Positions 32,865 to 44,784 of a stretch of 64,000 bases of DNA are shown one piece after another. Position numbers and translations under genes: made by a program. The DNA is taken from the NCBI RefSeq assembly GCF_004193775.1, contig NC_041006.1:27724566-27788565 (forward strand), given 5' to 3'. This DNA is from Glycine soja. Lineage: Eukaryota > Streptophyta > Magnoliopsida > Fabales > Fabaceae. Each line of letters opens with the position of its first letter. Position 1 is the first letter of the stretch. The notes beneath the pieces are model-generated. The model did no database searches. It was given only the letters and a program-made list of their open reading frames with translations, and was not told where the DNA came from.

Positions 32865-34581
32865 TGTTGGATCGAGTGGCCTCAGAATAATTAAGAAGGG
32901 GGGGGGGGTTGAATTAATTATTCCAAAAACTTTACCAATTAAAAATTACTCTTTTAAGGCTTTTACTTTTGTTGTTAAGAGAATATGGAGTAGAAGAGAA
33001 ACTTAACAGAAAGTAAAAGCGAAAATTAAATGCACAGTGGAAAGTAAAAGAGTATGGAAGAAGGAAACAAACACACAAGAGTTTTTATACTGGTTCGGCA
33101 ACAACCCGTGCCTACCTCCAGTCCCCAAGCGACCTGCGGTCCTTGAGATTTCTTTCAACCTTGTAAAAATCCTTTTACAAGCAAAGATCCACAAGGGATG
33201 TACCCTCCCTTGTTCTCTTTGAAACCTTAGTGGATGTACCCTCCACTAGAACTGATCCACAAGAGATGTACCCTATCTTGTTCTCAGTCAAACCCAAGTA
33301 GATGTACCCTCTACTTGTACCACAAAGGATGTACCCTCCAATGTGTTAAGACAAAGATCTCAGGCTTTTAAACCTTTAATACTTTGTGAATGGGGATACA
33401 AAAGAATTCTCAGGCGGTTAAACCTTTGAACGCTTTTGTATTAGGGAATGGGAAGAATCAAAAGAATTCTCAGACTGTGTCGTTTTGAATTCTTTGACAA
33501 GGGAGAAGGGAGACACAAAAGAATTCAAGCGGTTAGTCCTTTGTTCTTTTGGAAAAGGGAGAAGAGAGACACAAAAAGAATTCAGGCGGTTAGTCCTTGG
33601 CAAATGGCAAAGGGAGAAGAGAATGAAAAGGATGAATAGCACAAGTTTTCAAGGTTTAGAAAACCAGAAAACTTCAGAAAGCTTTTGGTACAAAGAAGAA
33701 GAAGAAGTTCAAAGAGATTCAAAGAGATTCAAGGCTTGTAAAGGATTGTATGAATAATTGTTCAAGATTGTTGTTGGAAAGATTGATTCGGAATGCAAAA
33801 CAAAGTCTTGCTTTTATAAACTCTTGATGTCTGGTCAAGAAGGCCATTCAGAAGAGTTATAACTTTTTAGAAAAACTTAAAACCCATTTGAAAAAGTCAA
33901 AACCTTTTTGAAGAGTTACATCTTTAGATTTTTAAAAAACAAACACTGGTAATCGATTACCAAATATGTGTAATCGATTACACAAAGCTTTTGAGTGAAA
34001 CAATGTGACTCTTCACTTTTAAATTTGAATTTCAACGTTCAAGGACACTGGTAATCGATTACCAAAACATTGTAATCGATTACAGCCTTTTGAAAATATT
34101 TGGAACGTTGTAAATTCAGTTTGAAAACTTTTTCAAACTCATTTTGCTACTGGTAATCGATTACAACAATATGGTAATCGATTACCAGAGAGTAAAAACT
34201 CTTTGGTAAAGGTTTTGTCAAAAACTCATGTGTTGTTCAAAGTTTTGAAAAACTTTTTAATACTTATCTTGATTGAGTCCTTTCTTTATTCTTGAATCTT
34301 GAGTCTTGAATCTTGAGTCTTGAATCTTGATCTTGATTCTTGAGATCTTGAATCTTGATTCTTGATTGTAGGCTTTCTTCTTGAGTCTTGAATTCTTCTT
34401 GATTCTTGAACTCTTGACTTGTTCTTGATTCACTTGAGATGTTCTTTGATTCACTTGAGTTTTTCTTTGATCTTTTGAACTTTTTGTTCATCACCATTGT
34501 CATCATCTTTTGTTGTCATCATTGTTATCATCAAAACACCTTTGAATCATTGTTGATTCATCATGAAGCTTTGCTTCCACA
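32865..34581 (-). repeat. Element B 5' LTR
   Basis: 1717 bp, same layout as 18454-20149. TATA box on the minus strand at 33820-33811; GTAATCGATTAC pairs at 33949-33981, about 34052-34084 and about 34151-34184; hairpin ladders at about 33191-33345 and 33350-33640. Several stem bases differ from the left copy, for example one mismatch in the third stem. A run of 11 or more G lies near 32900. Confidence 0.93.
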
Positions 34582-34586
34582 GATGG

Positions 34587-35128
34587 TGGTTTAGGCTTGA
34601 AAAAAAAGCTTTGTCAAAAGTGTTGGTGTACAACAATCTATGCACAAGGATCTCGTTAAACTCATCTGGGAGATAAGAAATTTGTTTTTTCATGAAAATT
34701 TTCAAATATGTTAACAATTGTTGATGGTTGATTTTAAAGATTAAGATTTTTCACGAAATTCTTTAGATCTGTTCTATTACTTGATTCAATTGAAAATTGT
34801 TTAATTGTATCGTATTATTTTATTATATGATTTTTGTTGTTGTATTTGTTGTCTTTGGATATGTAAATACATCTTCATTATATTTCTCACCGGAAAGAGA
34901 TAAAGATAGAAAGGCTAAAAAGAAAAAACAAATAACAAAAAAATCTTGATTGTTAGATTAAAAATAAAATAATCTATTTTTAAAAAAAAGGAAGCGATCT
35001 TGGACGGTTGAGATAAGAGAAACTTGCAAACACATTGAGTAATAGATATATCCAAAGGCCAAAAAATAGTTACACATGTTGCAGGACCTATCGGACTTTA
35101 CCACACTAGAAGGCGTCATAACCTATAT
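34587..35128. other. Flanking sequence between elements B and E
   Basis: AT-rich, no ORF of note. It continues 18284-18453 across element B. Short open runs near 34590-34700 suggested a possible exon, but no family was recognised and stops follow quickly. It ends with the E target duplication (caaag, 35129-35133). Confidence 0.5.
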
Positions 35129-35133
35129 CAAAG

Positions 35134-35389
35134 TGTCGCAACCTACCCTTCGACGGGACGGCGAGGCGAAAAGCCAAAGTTGCGTCTTCTCATGAAGAAA
35201 GCGCGTAGAGTCGCCACCAACGTTTATTCAAGGAAAACATTAGAAAAAACCAAAAAGAGGTCTGCGGATTTTGAAAATAAGGGTTCGGGAGTTGTTTACA
35301 CACGGGGAAGGTATTAGCACCCCACACGCCCGTCACAAGAGACGACAGCCTTTAATCGAATGTGCAAAAATGTGACTTCAAAATTATGT
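35134..35389 (-). repeat. Element E 3' LTR remnant
   Basis: Matches the first ~255 bp (plus-strand view) of 41115-42408, from TGTCGCAACC through GGTATTAGCACCCCAC to AAATTATGT, then changes abruptly into the tandem array. Promoter side and PPT are gone. Confidence 0.88.
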
Positions 35390-35575
35390 GAGGACTTTGA
35401 GTCCTATGAAAGATAAAAGTGAGGACTTTGAGTCTTGTGAAAGATAAAAGCGAGGAATTTCAATCCTGGGAAAAATAAAGGCAAGGACTTTGAGTCCTCT
35501 AAAAGATAAAGGCGAGGATCTTAAGTCCTCTAAAAGATAAAGGTGAGGACTTTGAATCCTCTAAAACAAGCCAAT
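35390..35575. repeat. 31-bp tandem array, six units
   Basis: Units of the type GAGGACTTTGAGTCCTCT plus AAAAGATAAAGGC. Each contains the inverted repeat GAGGAC/GTCCTC, as in the 24-bp array of element F (51001-52810), so the arrays are related. Confidence 0.88.
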
Positions 35576-37799
35576 AAGCACTAGTACCAATGGGCTCAAC
35601 CTTAAGAGAAAGCAAGAGATCGACTTTTTGAGAGGGCCTCTCATCCTTAACTTAAAAAATTAGATTTGGTAAAGTGGTATATAAAGAGAAATCTACGCAC
35701 TTATAGCCTAATATGAACATGATTTTGGGATGCAGATGCATGCAACCTTCATCTTGAAATGCTAATAATGCAAAAGGTTTTGAATCATGAAAATTGTGTA
35801 ATGCTCATGACATTCTTTCCTATTTTTGTGATTTTGATTTTGATTTGATTTTTTTTTTTGTGGAAAACACATATTGACTGTCTCTTTCTAGAAGACATGA
35901 TAATTCATGCAACCTTATTTTTTTTTTTTTTGCAAATCTCTTCGATGACTCCCTTAGAGTGTATGTTTTTGTTTGATCACTTGAAAATTTTGGAGTGACG
36001 GCAATGGAGCTGTTTTACATTTAATCAATCAACCGAAACATTGATCCTAGGGTTTGTCCCTTTCTTTTTTGTTTAAAACCTTCTATTGTTCTGCACAGCA
36101 AGAAAACATAAGGCTTTGGGATCGATTGTGCACCACACTGAAGGATGGCAATGAATTGTCACACTTTGGTATGTGACCAAGTGAAACTTTCCTGATTTAA
36201 GGTCATAGAGTGATGCCAAGGGTTTGTCGATTCCACTGAAACTTGATGAAATGGGCTAATCCCGAAAGAATTTATACCACAAAGGCCACCCTGGATTCAA
36301 AAGGAATTCTAAGGAGTCTGCATGAGCAACTAATATCAGATGTACCCTACTATCACAATTGTCTTTGGGAATTTTCCATGAGCTCCTGGTCGAATGAGTT
36401 TTCTTCTCAGATGTACCCTACTATCACAATTGTCTTTGGGAATTTTCCATGAGCTCCTGGTCGAATGAGTTTTCTTCTCAAATGTGCAAGTACAAAACCT
36501 CGAGGATTCTTTTTGTTTTGTTTATATATATATTTTTTTAACAATCACAAGCGTGTGTAGGTTTCATTCTAGAATCCCAACTTAAAAGAAAAATTAGTCA
36601 TTCCTTGATCCACATGGGCTTTACTGGGCTTGTAACGTGGTCAGGGGTAAGAAGACTATGAAAGAAAGGATTTAGAGAGGCTTAAAGAGTGTTTAAGGGT
36701 TACATTGAGTAAGAACCTCAAGAGCATTGCTTATACCTTTTGGGTTGAGCTCTACTCCTTTTGTCTTATACAGTAATCTTTATTGCACTTTTGTGCCTTT
36801 CTTGTAAGATTTGGAGATCTTTTGTCTCTTTTTTTTTCTTCACTCGCCTTTGGCGGACTTTATCTCTCTTTTTTTATTATTGTTTCCCAACTTCATGCAT
36901 GTGTTGTTTGCATTGCTCTTCCCACCAGTTTAGCAGTGGTTCCTACTCAGAGTTCCTATTTTGTTTTTGTTGTTTTTCGAAAACAAATATGCTTTGGTTC
37001 GGAGAGGGTAGCAAGGGATAAATTAGTGTTTGGGATGTTGAAACATGGCCATGTGTCATTTCAAATCTTGACTAGATACTTTTGTAGTTTGGATTTTGAG
37101 ACAAAACCTTAATAACACGCCCCTAATTGTTTGTTTTTTTTCTTTTTTATTATTACCCTAACTTTTGCCTAGGTCACCCTTTCAGGTTCTGAACCTATCG
37201 GGTAAGAACTTCTGATCTGCCCCTAAGTTTGCTTGAGGCTCATGCATGGTGCCTCTCATTGCCCCAATGTAGGGCTCTGAGGTATCTATTGTTGCCTTTT
37301 GTCATGACCTTGTAGCAAGGAAAAAAAGAAAGAAACTATGCAGGTTCTCAAAAATGAATTCCGAAGGATGAGAAATGTTTAAAGGATTTTCAATTGACAG
37401 ATTAAGTCGAACGACTCTTGTTCTTGATAATTCACTTTTCTCTCAAAAAGAAAACTTTTAAGAATGATAAAATAAGGTCACATGAATGTTTTTACTTCTT
37501 ATTTTTTATTTGAAACACGATTAATCAAACGTTTTTTTTTTACTTTACTCGTCGTTTACGGCACCCTCACCAAACGTGTAGAACGAGCAATTTCTGATTG
37601 AACAGACTTGGAGATCAACTCAGAAGTGCAGGTTGCTTGAGCCAACAAACCAATGGCTTACATTCACATTCCAGTGAAAGTAAAATAAGCAAAGACGTAA
37701 TTGCGAGAGAATGAGAGACAAGGACATCAAATTTATCCATATTATTAGCATTGTGACTATTGTTTATAATAATGCCATAAACTTAAAAATCCTAATGAG
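35576..37799. other. Element E non-coding 3' part
   Basis: T-rich, no supported gene. It includes a 71-bp exact-looking tandem duplication (36338-36479, starting AGATGTACCCTACTATC). About 35580-35760 and 37200-37810 resemble 52815-53576 of element F. The plus ORFs at 36761-37112 are products of T-rich sequence. Confidence 0.6.
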
Positions 37800-39575
37800 T
37801 CATTGGAGACATCTAACAACAACCTTCAAATTGCCCCATGCATAGTGTAGCTTGACAACGTTAGAATTCGTAAGCGATTGTCCTCCTCGAATTTCAATTA
37901 GACTTTGCACCTTACGTTTCAGGGTCATACAATGCTCAATGGAATTCCCAGGAACTCCTCCATGATAAGCACATTTTGCATTCAAGTTGTATCCTCGGGA
38001 AAATGGAGGTTGAGGAATCTTTGTTGGGATTATGACTACCATTGCATTATTAAGTAGATATGGGAGCAAATTAGCATACGACACGGGAATTGGGGTGAAT
38101 TCTACAGGCTTCTTTTCTAGAAAATTCCTTCCTTGGTTAGTGTTTTGGTTTGTGTTAAGGGTGGTGTTTGATATCGGATGTGCGACAGGAGGGCTTTGCG
38201 GCTGATTTAGGGGTGGCCTTTGTGGATGATTGGGTGTTCTTGACTGGTAGGGTGGTGGGCAATGAGAAGGACTGATATTGGCTGAGTGTTGACATTGTTA
38301 AGTTGGCGAGAAATTTGGCCATGTAGGGACAACAGTCATAGCACGGGTTCTTCCCTCCTTCTTATTCTCTCCATTTTCCCCAAGCTTCATATTCATCCAA
38401 GTAGGATAATTAAATTTTCCTCTTCTTAGATCCACTTTGATCCTTTCGCTGGCGAAAACCAAATCAACAAAGCTTGAAGGCATGTAACCCACCATCTTCT
38501 CATAGTAGAACATCGGTAACATGTCTACTATCATTGTTATCATCTTCCTCTCCATCATTGGGGGCGCTACTTGAGTTGCCATATCCCTCCACCTTTGGGC
38601 GTATTCTTTGAAAGATTCATGCTCCTTCTTGCACATGTTCTGTAGCTGCATTCTATCCGGAGCCATATCAGAATTGTATTGATACTGCCTAATGAAGGCA
38701 ACCATTAGGTCCTTCCAAGAATGGACTCGGGAAGGTTCCAAATTGGTATACTAGGTGACGACTATCTCAGTAAGACTTTCCTGAAAGAAATGCATCAATA
38801 ATTTTTCATCTTTCGCGTATGCCCCCATTTTCCTGCAATATATCTTCAAGTGATTCTTGGGGCAAGTAGTCCCCTTGTACTTATCGAAATCTGACACCTT
38901 GAACTTCGGAGGGATGACGACGTTAGGCACTAGGTACAACTCTGCCATGTTAGCAAAAGCATGATCTCCGCCTCCTTCAATAGCCCTCAGTCTTTCCTCT
39001 CTCTGATTGAATTTTTCCCTTTCCACCATAGCAGGAGGGACTCTTCCCACCGCAAAATGCAAGGGTTGTGGTTGTGGGAAAAACTAAGGGCCCCCAAAGT
39101 GTTTGGCAGGGGTACACCACTAACTGCTTGCCCTTCAGTGGCATATCGGAGGTGAGGTTCGAAGTCGATTAGATTATGGTCTCGGGGTGCTTCATGTGTC
39201 TCCTCCATGGGTTGAGAGACATGTGCATGATCAGATTGGGGTTTTTGGCTCTCAATGGGTATGGGGGCATGAAGTTGTCGACATTCTCATCGTGAGTGTG
39301 TGCAACATTGGGTGGTGCGTAGTTGGGAGGCAAGCCAGGGAATGAATGCTTGCTCTAAACTTGCACAAAATGGTGACTGGAGGATTTACTTGATTGAGGC
39401 TCGATAAGTAAGTCAGGTCTACCTCAGTGGTGACACTCGTAGTGGCAACTGCAACCGCATTGCTTTCCATTATTTTCTTCATGCTCAACATGGCCTCCAT
39501 CATGGCGGCCATTTGGTCTTTCATGGCCTCCATGTCGGCCTTCATCTGTTCTTGCACTTCTTCTATTTCACTCAT
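37800..39575 (-). pseudogene. Element E gag, broken
   Basis: Minus-strand pieces in order: an N-terminus with a methionine-rich coiled coil (MSEIEEVQEQMKADMEAMKDQ, split here by no break but degenerate later) at 39575-39252; a segment with VPNVVIPPKFKVSDFDKYKG at 39062-38751; the retrotransposon-gag domain with WKDLMVAFIRQYQYNSDMAPDR and FKEYAQRWRDMATQVAPP at 38741-38298; and a C-terminal part with CAYHGGVPGNSIEHC and LKRKVQSLI at 38084-37800. Stops and frameshifts separate them. The CAYHGG...H..C motif is typical of Gag of plant Tat-type Ty3 elements. It ends where protease would begin. Confidence 0.88.
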
Positions 39576-41090
39576 TATTCTAGCTCAGGCACGCGTTCGG
39601 TAAGGGCGCCATAAAAGTGCATTCTTTCCTTTTGATTACAATGATTACAGTTTTGATTTCAAGGAAATAATGAAATGAGCAATGCAACCAACGTGAAAAG
39701 AAAAAATAAGCATGGATGTATGTGAACAAATACATTGTTGAAGTATTGCAAATTTACATAGGGCACTCAATAGGGTCGAACCAATTTAGATTTTCATTAA
39801 AACAACATTGTTCATTACATTTTGTCAAAATGCAATAGGAAATAACGCATGGACATCAACAATCCCTAATTTTTGTTAATTATTTAGCTCAACCATGTGT
39901 TGGCAGTAGACAAAGAAGCTATGTAAACTTGATCCATCTTCTGCCCCAACTTTTGCAAGCTAGTTATTTCCATACTTGACTTTGACTTGATGAAACCTTT
40001 TTCTTAAAAGCATGTGCTTGGTTCGACCCCATAATCCAAGGAATAGAAATTTTGACTGTCAATACTTCAACAACATATCATAGAGATGAATGACTTGGGC
40101 ATACTTATGCTATGCATGACACATGTAATTATGAGGTTGACATGAGATGCTTGAAGAAACATCATTTCCAAGTTAACCATGCATTAGGTACCATGTTCAC
40201 ATGATTTTCAATAATTTTTTAAGAGAAATGAGTGCATAATCCCAACATGGTTGGTTTATAGCTATCATCATAGTACCCAACACATGTAACTAAGAATGTG
40301 GTGTAAACTTTCACACTTTATGGTGACTTTCTTTTGTTCTTTCTTTCTTTATTTTTAATTTTTTTTTTTTTGCAGAGGAAAATGCAAGGATCATGCATGC
40401 AAACTATGAAAATAGAATGTATGCAGTTGGCAGAACAAAAGCATGCTAAATGAAAATGCATGACAATGCAACAACTTATGCAAATGCAATGCATGGATAT
40501 GACAAATGATAAATGCAAGAATGATATGTACATTATGATGCCATGAAGAGATGCATGATGCGATCAAAGAACAAGCCAGAGTGAGTTTTCTATGTGCCAC
40601 CCTAATTTAGGAACCTAATGGAAAGGATCCAAAAGTCCCCTTCTAGTCACAACTTCCAAGGATGGTTTCATGTAACTTTACCGGTCTCTAGAGATATCAT
40701 CCTGTTAGATAATACATTGTGGCGATAGGGACTATCAGCGACAATGCATCACCAAAAGAGGAAAACTCTAGATAAGGCTTCACTGTTACCAAGCGAGTCA
40801 GAGACCCAGCATGAACACAGATTGACCTCCACTCCTTATGGCTCACATAGACCCGGGTATAGGGCCTAATATCTCAACGTGTGTGCGAGGCGTAGGTGCC
40901 ATGTGTGCGTAGAAAAAAATATTTCTAACTATGAATGTAATTGATAGACAAACACACACCAAACACAACAACATAGCAAAGATTATATACAAATATGGAC
41001 AAAACAAAAGATAAAAGGGAAAAGGGAACATAAATAAAGAAGAAGTCACGATAAAAACATTGCACACTGGCTGAATGACCTAACTCTCTA
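39576..41090 (-). other. Element E leader between primer site and gag
   Basis: About 1.5 kb of AT-rich sequence with many ATGCA repeats (about 40380-40560). No coding signal; the 60-75-codon ORFs here resemble nothing. Long leaders are usual for Tat/Ogre elements. Confidence 0.6.
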
Positions 41091-41112
41091 ACAGTCCCCA
41101 GTGGAATTGCCA
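41091..41112 (-). promoter_or_regulatory. Element E primer-binding site
   Basis: On the minus strand, TGGCAATTCCACTGGGGAC starts two bases after the LTR end. It resembles the TGGCGACTCCACTGGGGA-type primer site that I associate with tRNA-Arg in Ogre/Tat elements. The exact tRNA is from memory of the family. Confidence 0.75.
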
Positions 41113-41114
41113 AC

Positions 41115-42408
41115 TGTCACAACCAACCCTTTGGCGAAAGGGCGAGGCGAAAAGCCAAAGGTGCGTCTTCTCATGAAGAAAACACGTGAAGTCGCCACCA
41201 ACATTTATTCGAGGAAAACGTTAGAAAAAACCAAAAAGAGGTATACGGATTTTGAAAATATGGGTTCGGGAGTTGTTTACGCACGAGGAAGGTATTAGCA
41301 CCCCACGCATCCGTCACAAGGGACGGCAGCCTTTAATCGAATGTGCAAAAATGTGACTTCAAAATTATGTATTTTCCCTTTTTATATTTTTTATTTTTTG
41401 GGGTCGACAAGGGTGTTGCCCTTGCTTCTACGTATCCTCAGGTGCGATGAGGAATTTAAACCTACATAGTTCTTTAAGTCTGAAAGTTTGTGTGTTACAT
41501 TAATTTTATGCTTTTTAAAAGATCGATTTTAATTGCGAACAAAAGTCGTTTAAGGCATTGGACCTTGAAACGATGTTTTAAAAATTTGAAAAGCGGAGAG
41601 AATGGTTAAGGCGTTGGACCTTGAAACGACCTCAAGTGATGTTTGATGAAAAGCAGAGAGAATCGTTAAGGCATTGGACCTTGAAACGATCTCAAGCGAT
41701 ATTTGATTAAATGAAGAAGTTTATGAGTTGGTTTTATTTTGGTTTTGCTTATTAACCTTCAATCTTTTTTAAAGATAACTTGTAAGGGTGCACAAAACAA
41801 GAAAGAGGATGAAGATGAGATTATTGATGATAAAAGAAGGAGATGAAGATGCACAAAACAAGAAAGAGGACTCGTAAGGGTGCGTAGATCGCATTCAAAT
41901 CCTTAAAACAAAAACTAACCGGATGACAAACGAATAACAAACGAAGAACAATGTAGAAGTCGATTAGGATCGCAATTCGGTAGCACCTCGGCCTCGTTTT
42001 TCTCTTCTTTCTTCTTCTTCTCTCTGATTTCTCTCAATGTTGGACCTTGGAACCCTTTACTCAGCCTCCCTCACACCTATTTATAGCAAAAGATGGCATT
42101 AGGAGTCATGGCAGCTCACCCAGGCGAGTTATAGCTTCAACCTGAAGTAACTTTGCTTGCCCAGGCGAGCTAGTTATTTCACCCCTAAGCTATTTTGGGG
42201 CCTAAGCGAGCCAGGGGCTAGCCTGGGTTCAGAAAAAGGCTTAAAATGACCCTGTTGCCCTCTTTTTTTGGGTATTTTCTGTATTCCTTATGGAAACATC
42301 AAATGATCTTTCATCTTGCACGGTAACTGGTGTCATACAGCTTAATTCGGCTAGCGAGGATCAAAAGATCAACAAATGATAGTCTTAGAACGAAATTAGG
42401 GTATGACA
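41115..42408 (-). repeat. Element E 5' LTR
   Basis: 1294 bp; on the minus strand from TGTCATACCCTAATTTCG to GGGTTGGTTGTGACA. TATA-like ctataaatag on the minus strand at 42086-42077. It holds three imperfect repeats with AAGGCRTTGGACCTTGAAACGA (41540-41700; given here as 22 positions with one ambiguity) and the block CTACGTATCCTCA ... TGAGG that recurs in element F. Confidence 0.88.
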
Positions 42409-42444
42409 CAAAGTTATTAAACTAACACTCGTAGTCTTTATTGT

Positions 42445-43841
42445 CTAAGCCTTTCTACGCCCCAGGAATCTGGTGGGACTAAAGCGCTTAAGATTAACAA
42501 TGTTGGAATGTCCATCAATAACAAGCTCAGCAACAACTCCAGTGGCAGGACCATTAAGAATATTATCCCAATTATGCCCTGTTGCAACATAACACCCCTT
42601 CACCCCTGGAACCTCTCCTATTACTCTCCCTTCACACATGCCACTCCTTCCCTAAGATGGCTTGAAACAGTCTTCACCACCTTTTTAAGCATCACAATTA
42701 ATTCAGGGTTTCCCTTTATCTCCTCACGATTATCCGAAACTTCTTTCTCCTTCGACATCCCACATATATAAACCTCCCCTGAAAATAAATGTTTACATTA
42801 TTAACCTCTTTATTAATATTATTATTACTAAGTGTGACTAATTACTACACCTGGGAATCAACAAGTTGCGTTTGTCCGAATGATACTAGATTCTGTTTGG
42901 AAGGGAAGAACTCATTAAAAGTGACCAGTTAAATTCTCTAATAAAAATTAATGATTGGTAAAGTCGGTAGATGTTCTGTAAAAAAATAAAATTAACATAC
43001 CTGTGTGGGGAGGGTACACTTCGGGGTCAAGAGATTTTCCTCGTTTAGAAGAATAGTAACTGAGAAAGAGGGCATGCAGGGTTATAGAACCGGGCTCTCT
43101 GGCCTCTAATACAATGCTATGGGCCTTAAGCCCATAAGCCCATAAACTATGAACAACAAAACCAACTTACTGGACTAAGGGCCCAATGTTAACACCATAG
43201 AATCCGCTTCCAAAACTCGTCCTTCTTCAAGCACCATCGATCCAACTCATCCTTCTTCCACTTCCAACCGTTCCTATTTTGTAATCTCTATCTTCACTCC
43301 ATGCTTCTCCACTGATCTATCAATCAGCGCGGGAATGAAGAGCCATAGGTGCACCTGCACTGTCATTTCGATGGTTCCAACCACGAGTAGGTCTGTCAAC
43401 TCAAGACGACAACATTGAGGTGGCAGAAAAGGAGCCTTCAAATTCCGTAACGATGAGGCTGAGAGTGGTGAGGGTTCTGTAACTGTACGATCATGAACCG
43501 TCTAGTTCTTCGAAGAGTGAACGGTGGAGGTTGAAGCTCATGTGAGCTAGCTCTTCTAGCGGTCCTCTATTGCACCAATTGAGGGCAAGGAATCTGCCAG
43601 CTTTTTCGAATGCAGTGCATGCCACGTTGAATTTCTCAATGAGCATGATATAGACACCCTTCACCGCCAGAAAGTAGGCGGTGCAGACTTCGATGACTCC
43701 ATCGCCGCAAACAACCACTTGCTTCGAATGATCCATGGACAGTGAATCAATCAACTTTGCTGTCAAGATGTGAATTCTGTTTTGCCAAAATGCAATTAGT
43801 GGTGGCCACACCCCACCACTTGATTCATTATTCATACTCAT
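42445..43841 (-). pseudogene. FAD-dependent oxidoreductase (DAO family) pseudogene, two exons
   Basis: Exon 1 (43841-43001): dinucleotide-binding start KQVVVCGDGVIEVCTAYFLA (third motif glycine replaced by glutamate), IEKFNVAC, GPLEELA..SFNLHRSL, then TGA near 43492. The frame continues with frame changes through TAQVH-like VQVHLWLF, VEKHGV, VYGL and LDPEVYP. Intron 43000-42779 has GT at its start and AG at its end. Exon 2 (42778-42445): GEVYICGMSKEKEVSD, then IGEVPGVKGCYVATGH, ILNGPATG, FSPTRFLGRRK. About 15 residues before IGEVPG (the region that normally includes a CTDDG-like motif) are missing. The family oxidises amine substrates with FAD. The retained intron rules out a retrocopy. Stops, a motif change and a deletion make it dead. 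Confidence 0.87.
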
Positions 43842-44321
43842 CCAAAATCTTTTTTCTTTTATTTTTTATTTTTAATCAAGCACATGTTTGTTAGTATGTT
43901 TGTTCACGTTCCGACATTGGCAAAAACTTCTACTATTTGATGGACTATTTGGGCCCTTCTGATAAAAGAAGTGCATATCCAATATTAGCGAACTACTATA
44001 GGCACCACCTACTTTTTCTAATGGCACTAACCGTGAGGGTGCTTTTTGTCCATATTTCAAAACTGTCCCCTTAAAAATTACATAATAGAAACGTGCTTCC
44101 ATTGTGCAATTGGGGTGAAAAAAATGTACAACAAAAGTACACTTTCTTTGTGTATTTTTCCCCCTAATTGCATAACAAAAACATGTTTTCGTTGCACATG
44201 GATAGTTACACAATGGAAATGTGTTTTCTTTGTCTAGACATACAACAAAAATGTGTTTTTGTTTTGTTAGAAAGCATAAAAAATTACACAATGAAAACAT
44301 GTTTCATTTGCACATGGGTAG
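43842..44321. other. Upstream region of the oxidoreductase pseudogene
   Basis: No gene. From about 44070 to 44320 it holds four to five imperfect repeats around CACAATGGAAATGTGTTTTC / ACAACAAAAATGTG. 44317-44321 (ggtag) is the expected target duplication of element F; the other copy is lost with F's right end. Confidence 0.55.
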
Positions 44322-44784
44322 TGTCGCAACCTACCCTTCGGCGGGAGGGCGACGCGGGGCTCACAGGTGCGTTTTTCAAGAAAGGAAAATGCACGGAGTT
44401 GCCACCAACATTTATTTGAGGAAAACATCGGAAAAACCGAAAAAGGTGTGGTCTACGAACTTTAATCGTGAAAGGTTCGAGAGTTGTTTTTATGCACGGG
44501 GAAGGTATTAGCACCCCACGCGTCCGTCACAAGGGACGACAACCTTTAACCAAGTGTGCAATATCATGTCTTCGATTTGTTTTATTTTCCCTTTTTATGT
44601 TTTTATGTCTTTTTTATGCTTTTTGTATTTTTTTTATCTTTTTGTGGTCGACAAGGGTGTTTCCCTCGCTCCTACGTATCCTCAATTGCGATGAGGAAAT
44701 CAGACCTACGTAGTTCTTTAGAACTAAACGTTGGTTAAGTTGTTTTTATCTTTTTTCGCAAGATATATTTTAACCGAACAAAAG

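Larger units (their letters stand above)
18454..34581 (-). mobile_element. Element B: non-autonomous Sirevirus-like Copia element, split by element A
   Basis: Reading on the minus strand: 5' LTR (34581-32865), primer site (32862-32851), gag (32836-31748), spacer with palindrome pairs, a second ORF (31000-30708 continued at 21413-20600), three polypurine tracts (20324-20151), 3' LTR (20149-18454). The flanks 18449-18453 and 34582-34586 are both gatgg. Without the nested element A it is about 6.8 kb. No protease, integrase, RT or RNase H is present. Its gag and second ORF are clearly related to those of element C, which has a pol, so B looks like a pol-deleted derivative of that lineage. Confidence 0.93.
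35134..42408 (-). mobile_element. Element E: gag-only Tat/Ogre-like Ty3 element
   Basis: Flanked by caaag at 35129-35133 and 42409-42413. On the minus strand: 5' LTR (42408-41115), primer site (41112-41091), long leader, gag (39575-37800), non-coding 3' part, short tandem array, and the last ~256 bp of a 3' LTR (35389-35134). No protease, RT or integrase is present. The matching flanks show that the outer ends are original, so the missing part of the 3' LTR was lost after insertion. The primer site and LTR sequence tie it to element F. Confidence 0.87.

Noticed and set aside
32895..32912. G homopolymer, and C homopolymers near 54470 and 62553
   Set aside because: They sit at the same place in each LTR (before the terminal CTTAAT-type block) and vary in length, so slippage or sequencing error explains them.
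34587..34720. Possible host exon fragment after element B
   Set aside because: Short open runs in two frames, no family recognised, stops close by and no supporting sequence on the other side of the insertion.
42445..42639. A functional small oxidoreductase gene
   Set aside because: It is only the last part of a two-exon gene whose first exon has stops and a changed cofactor motif.
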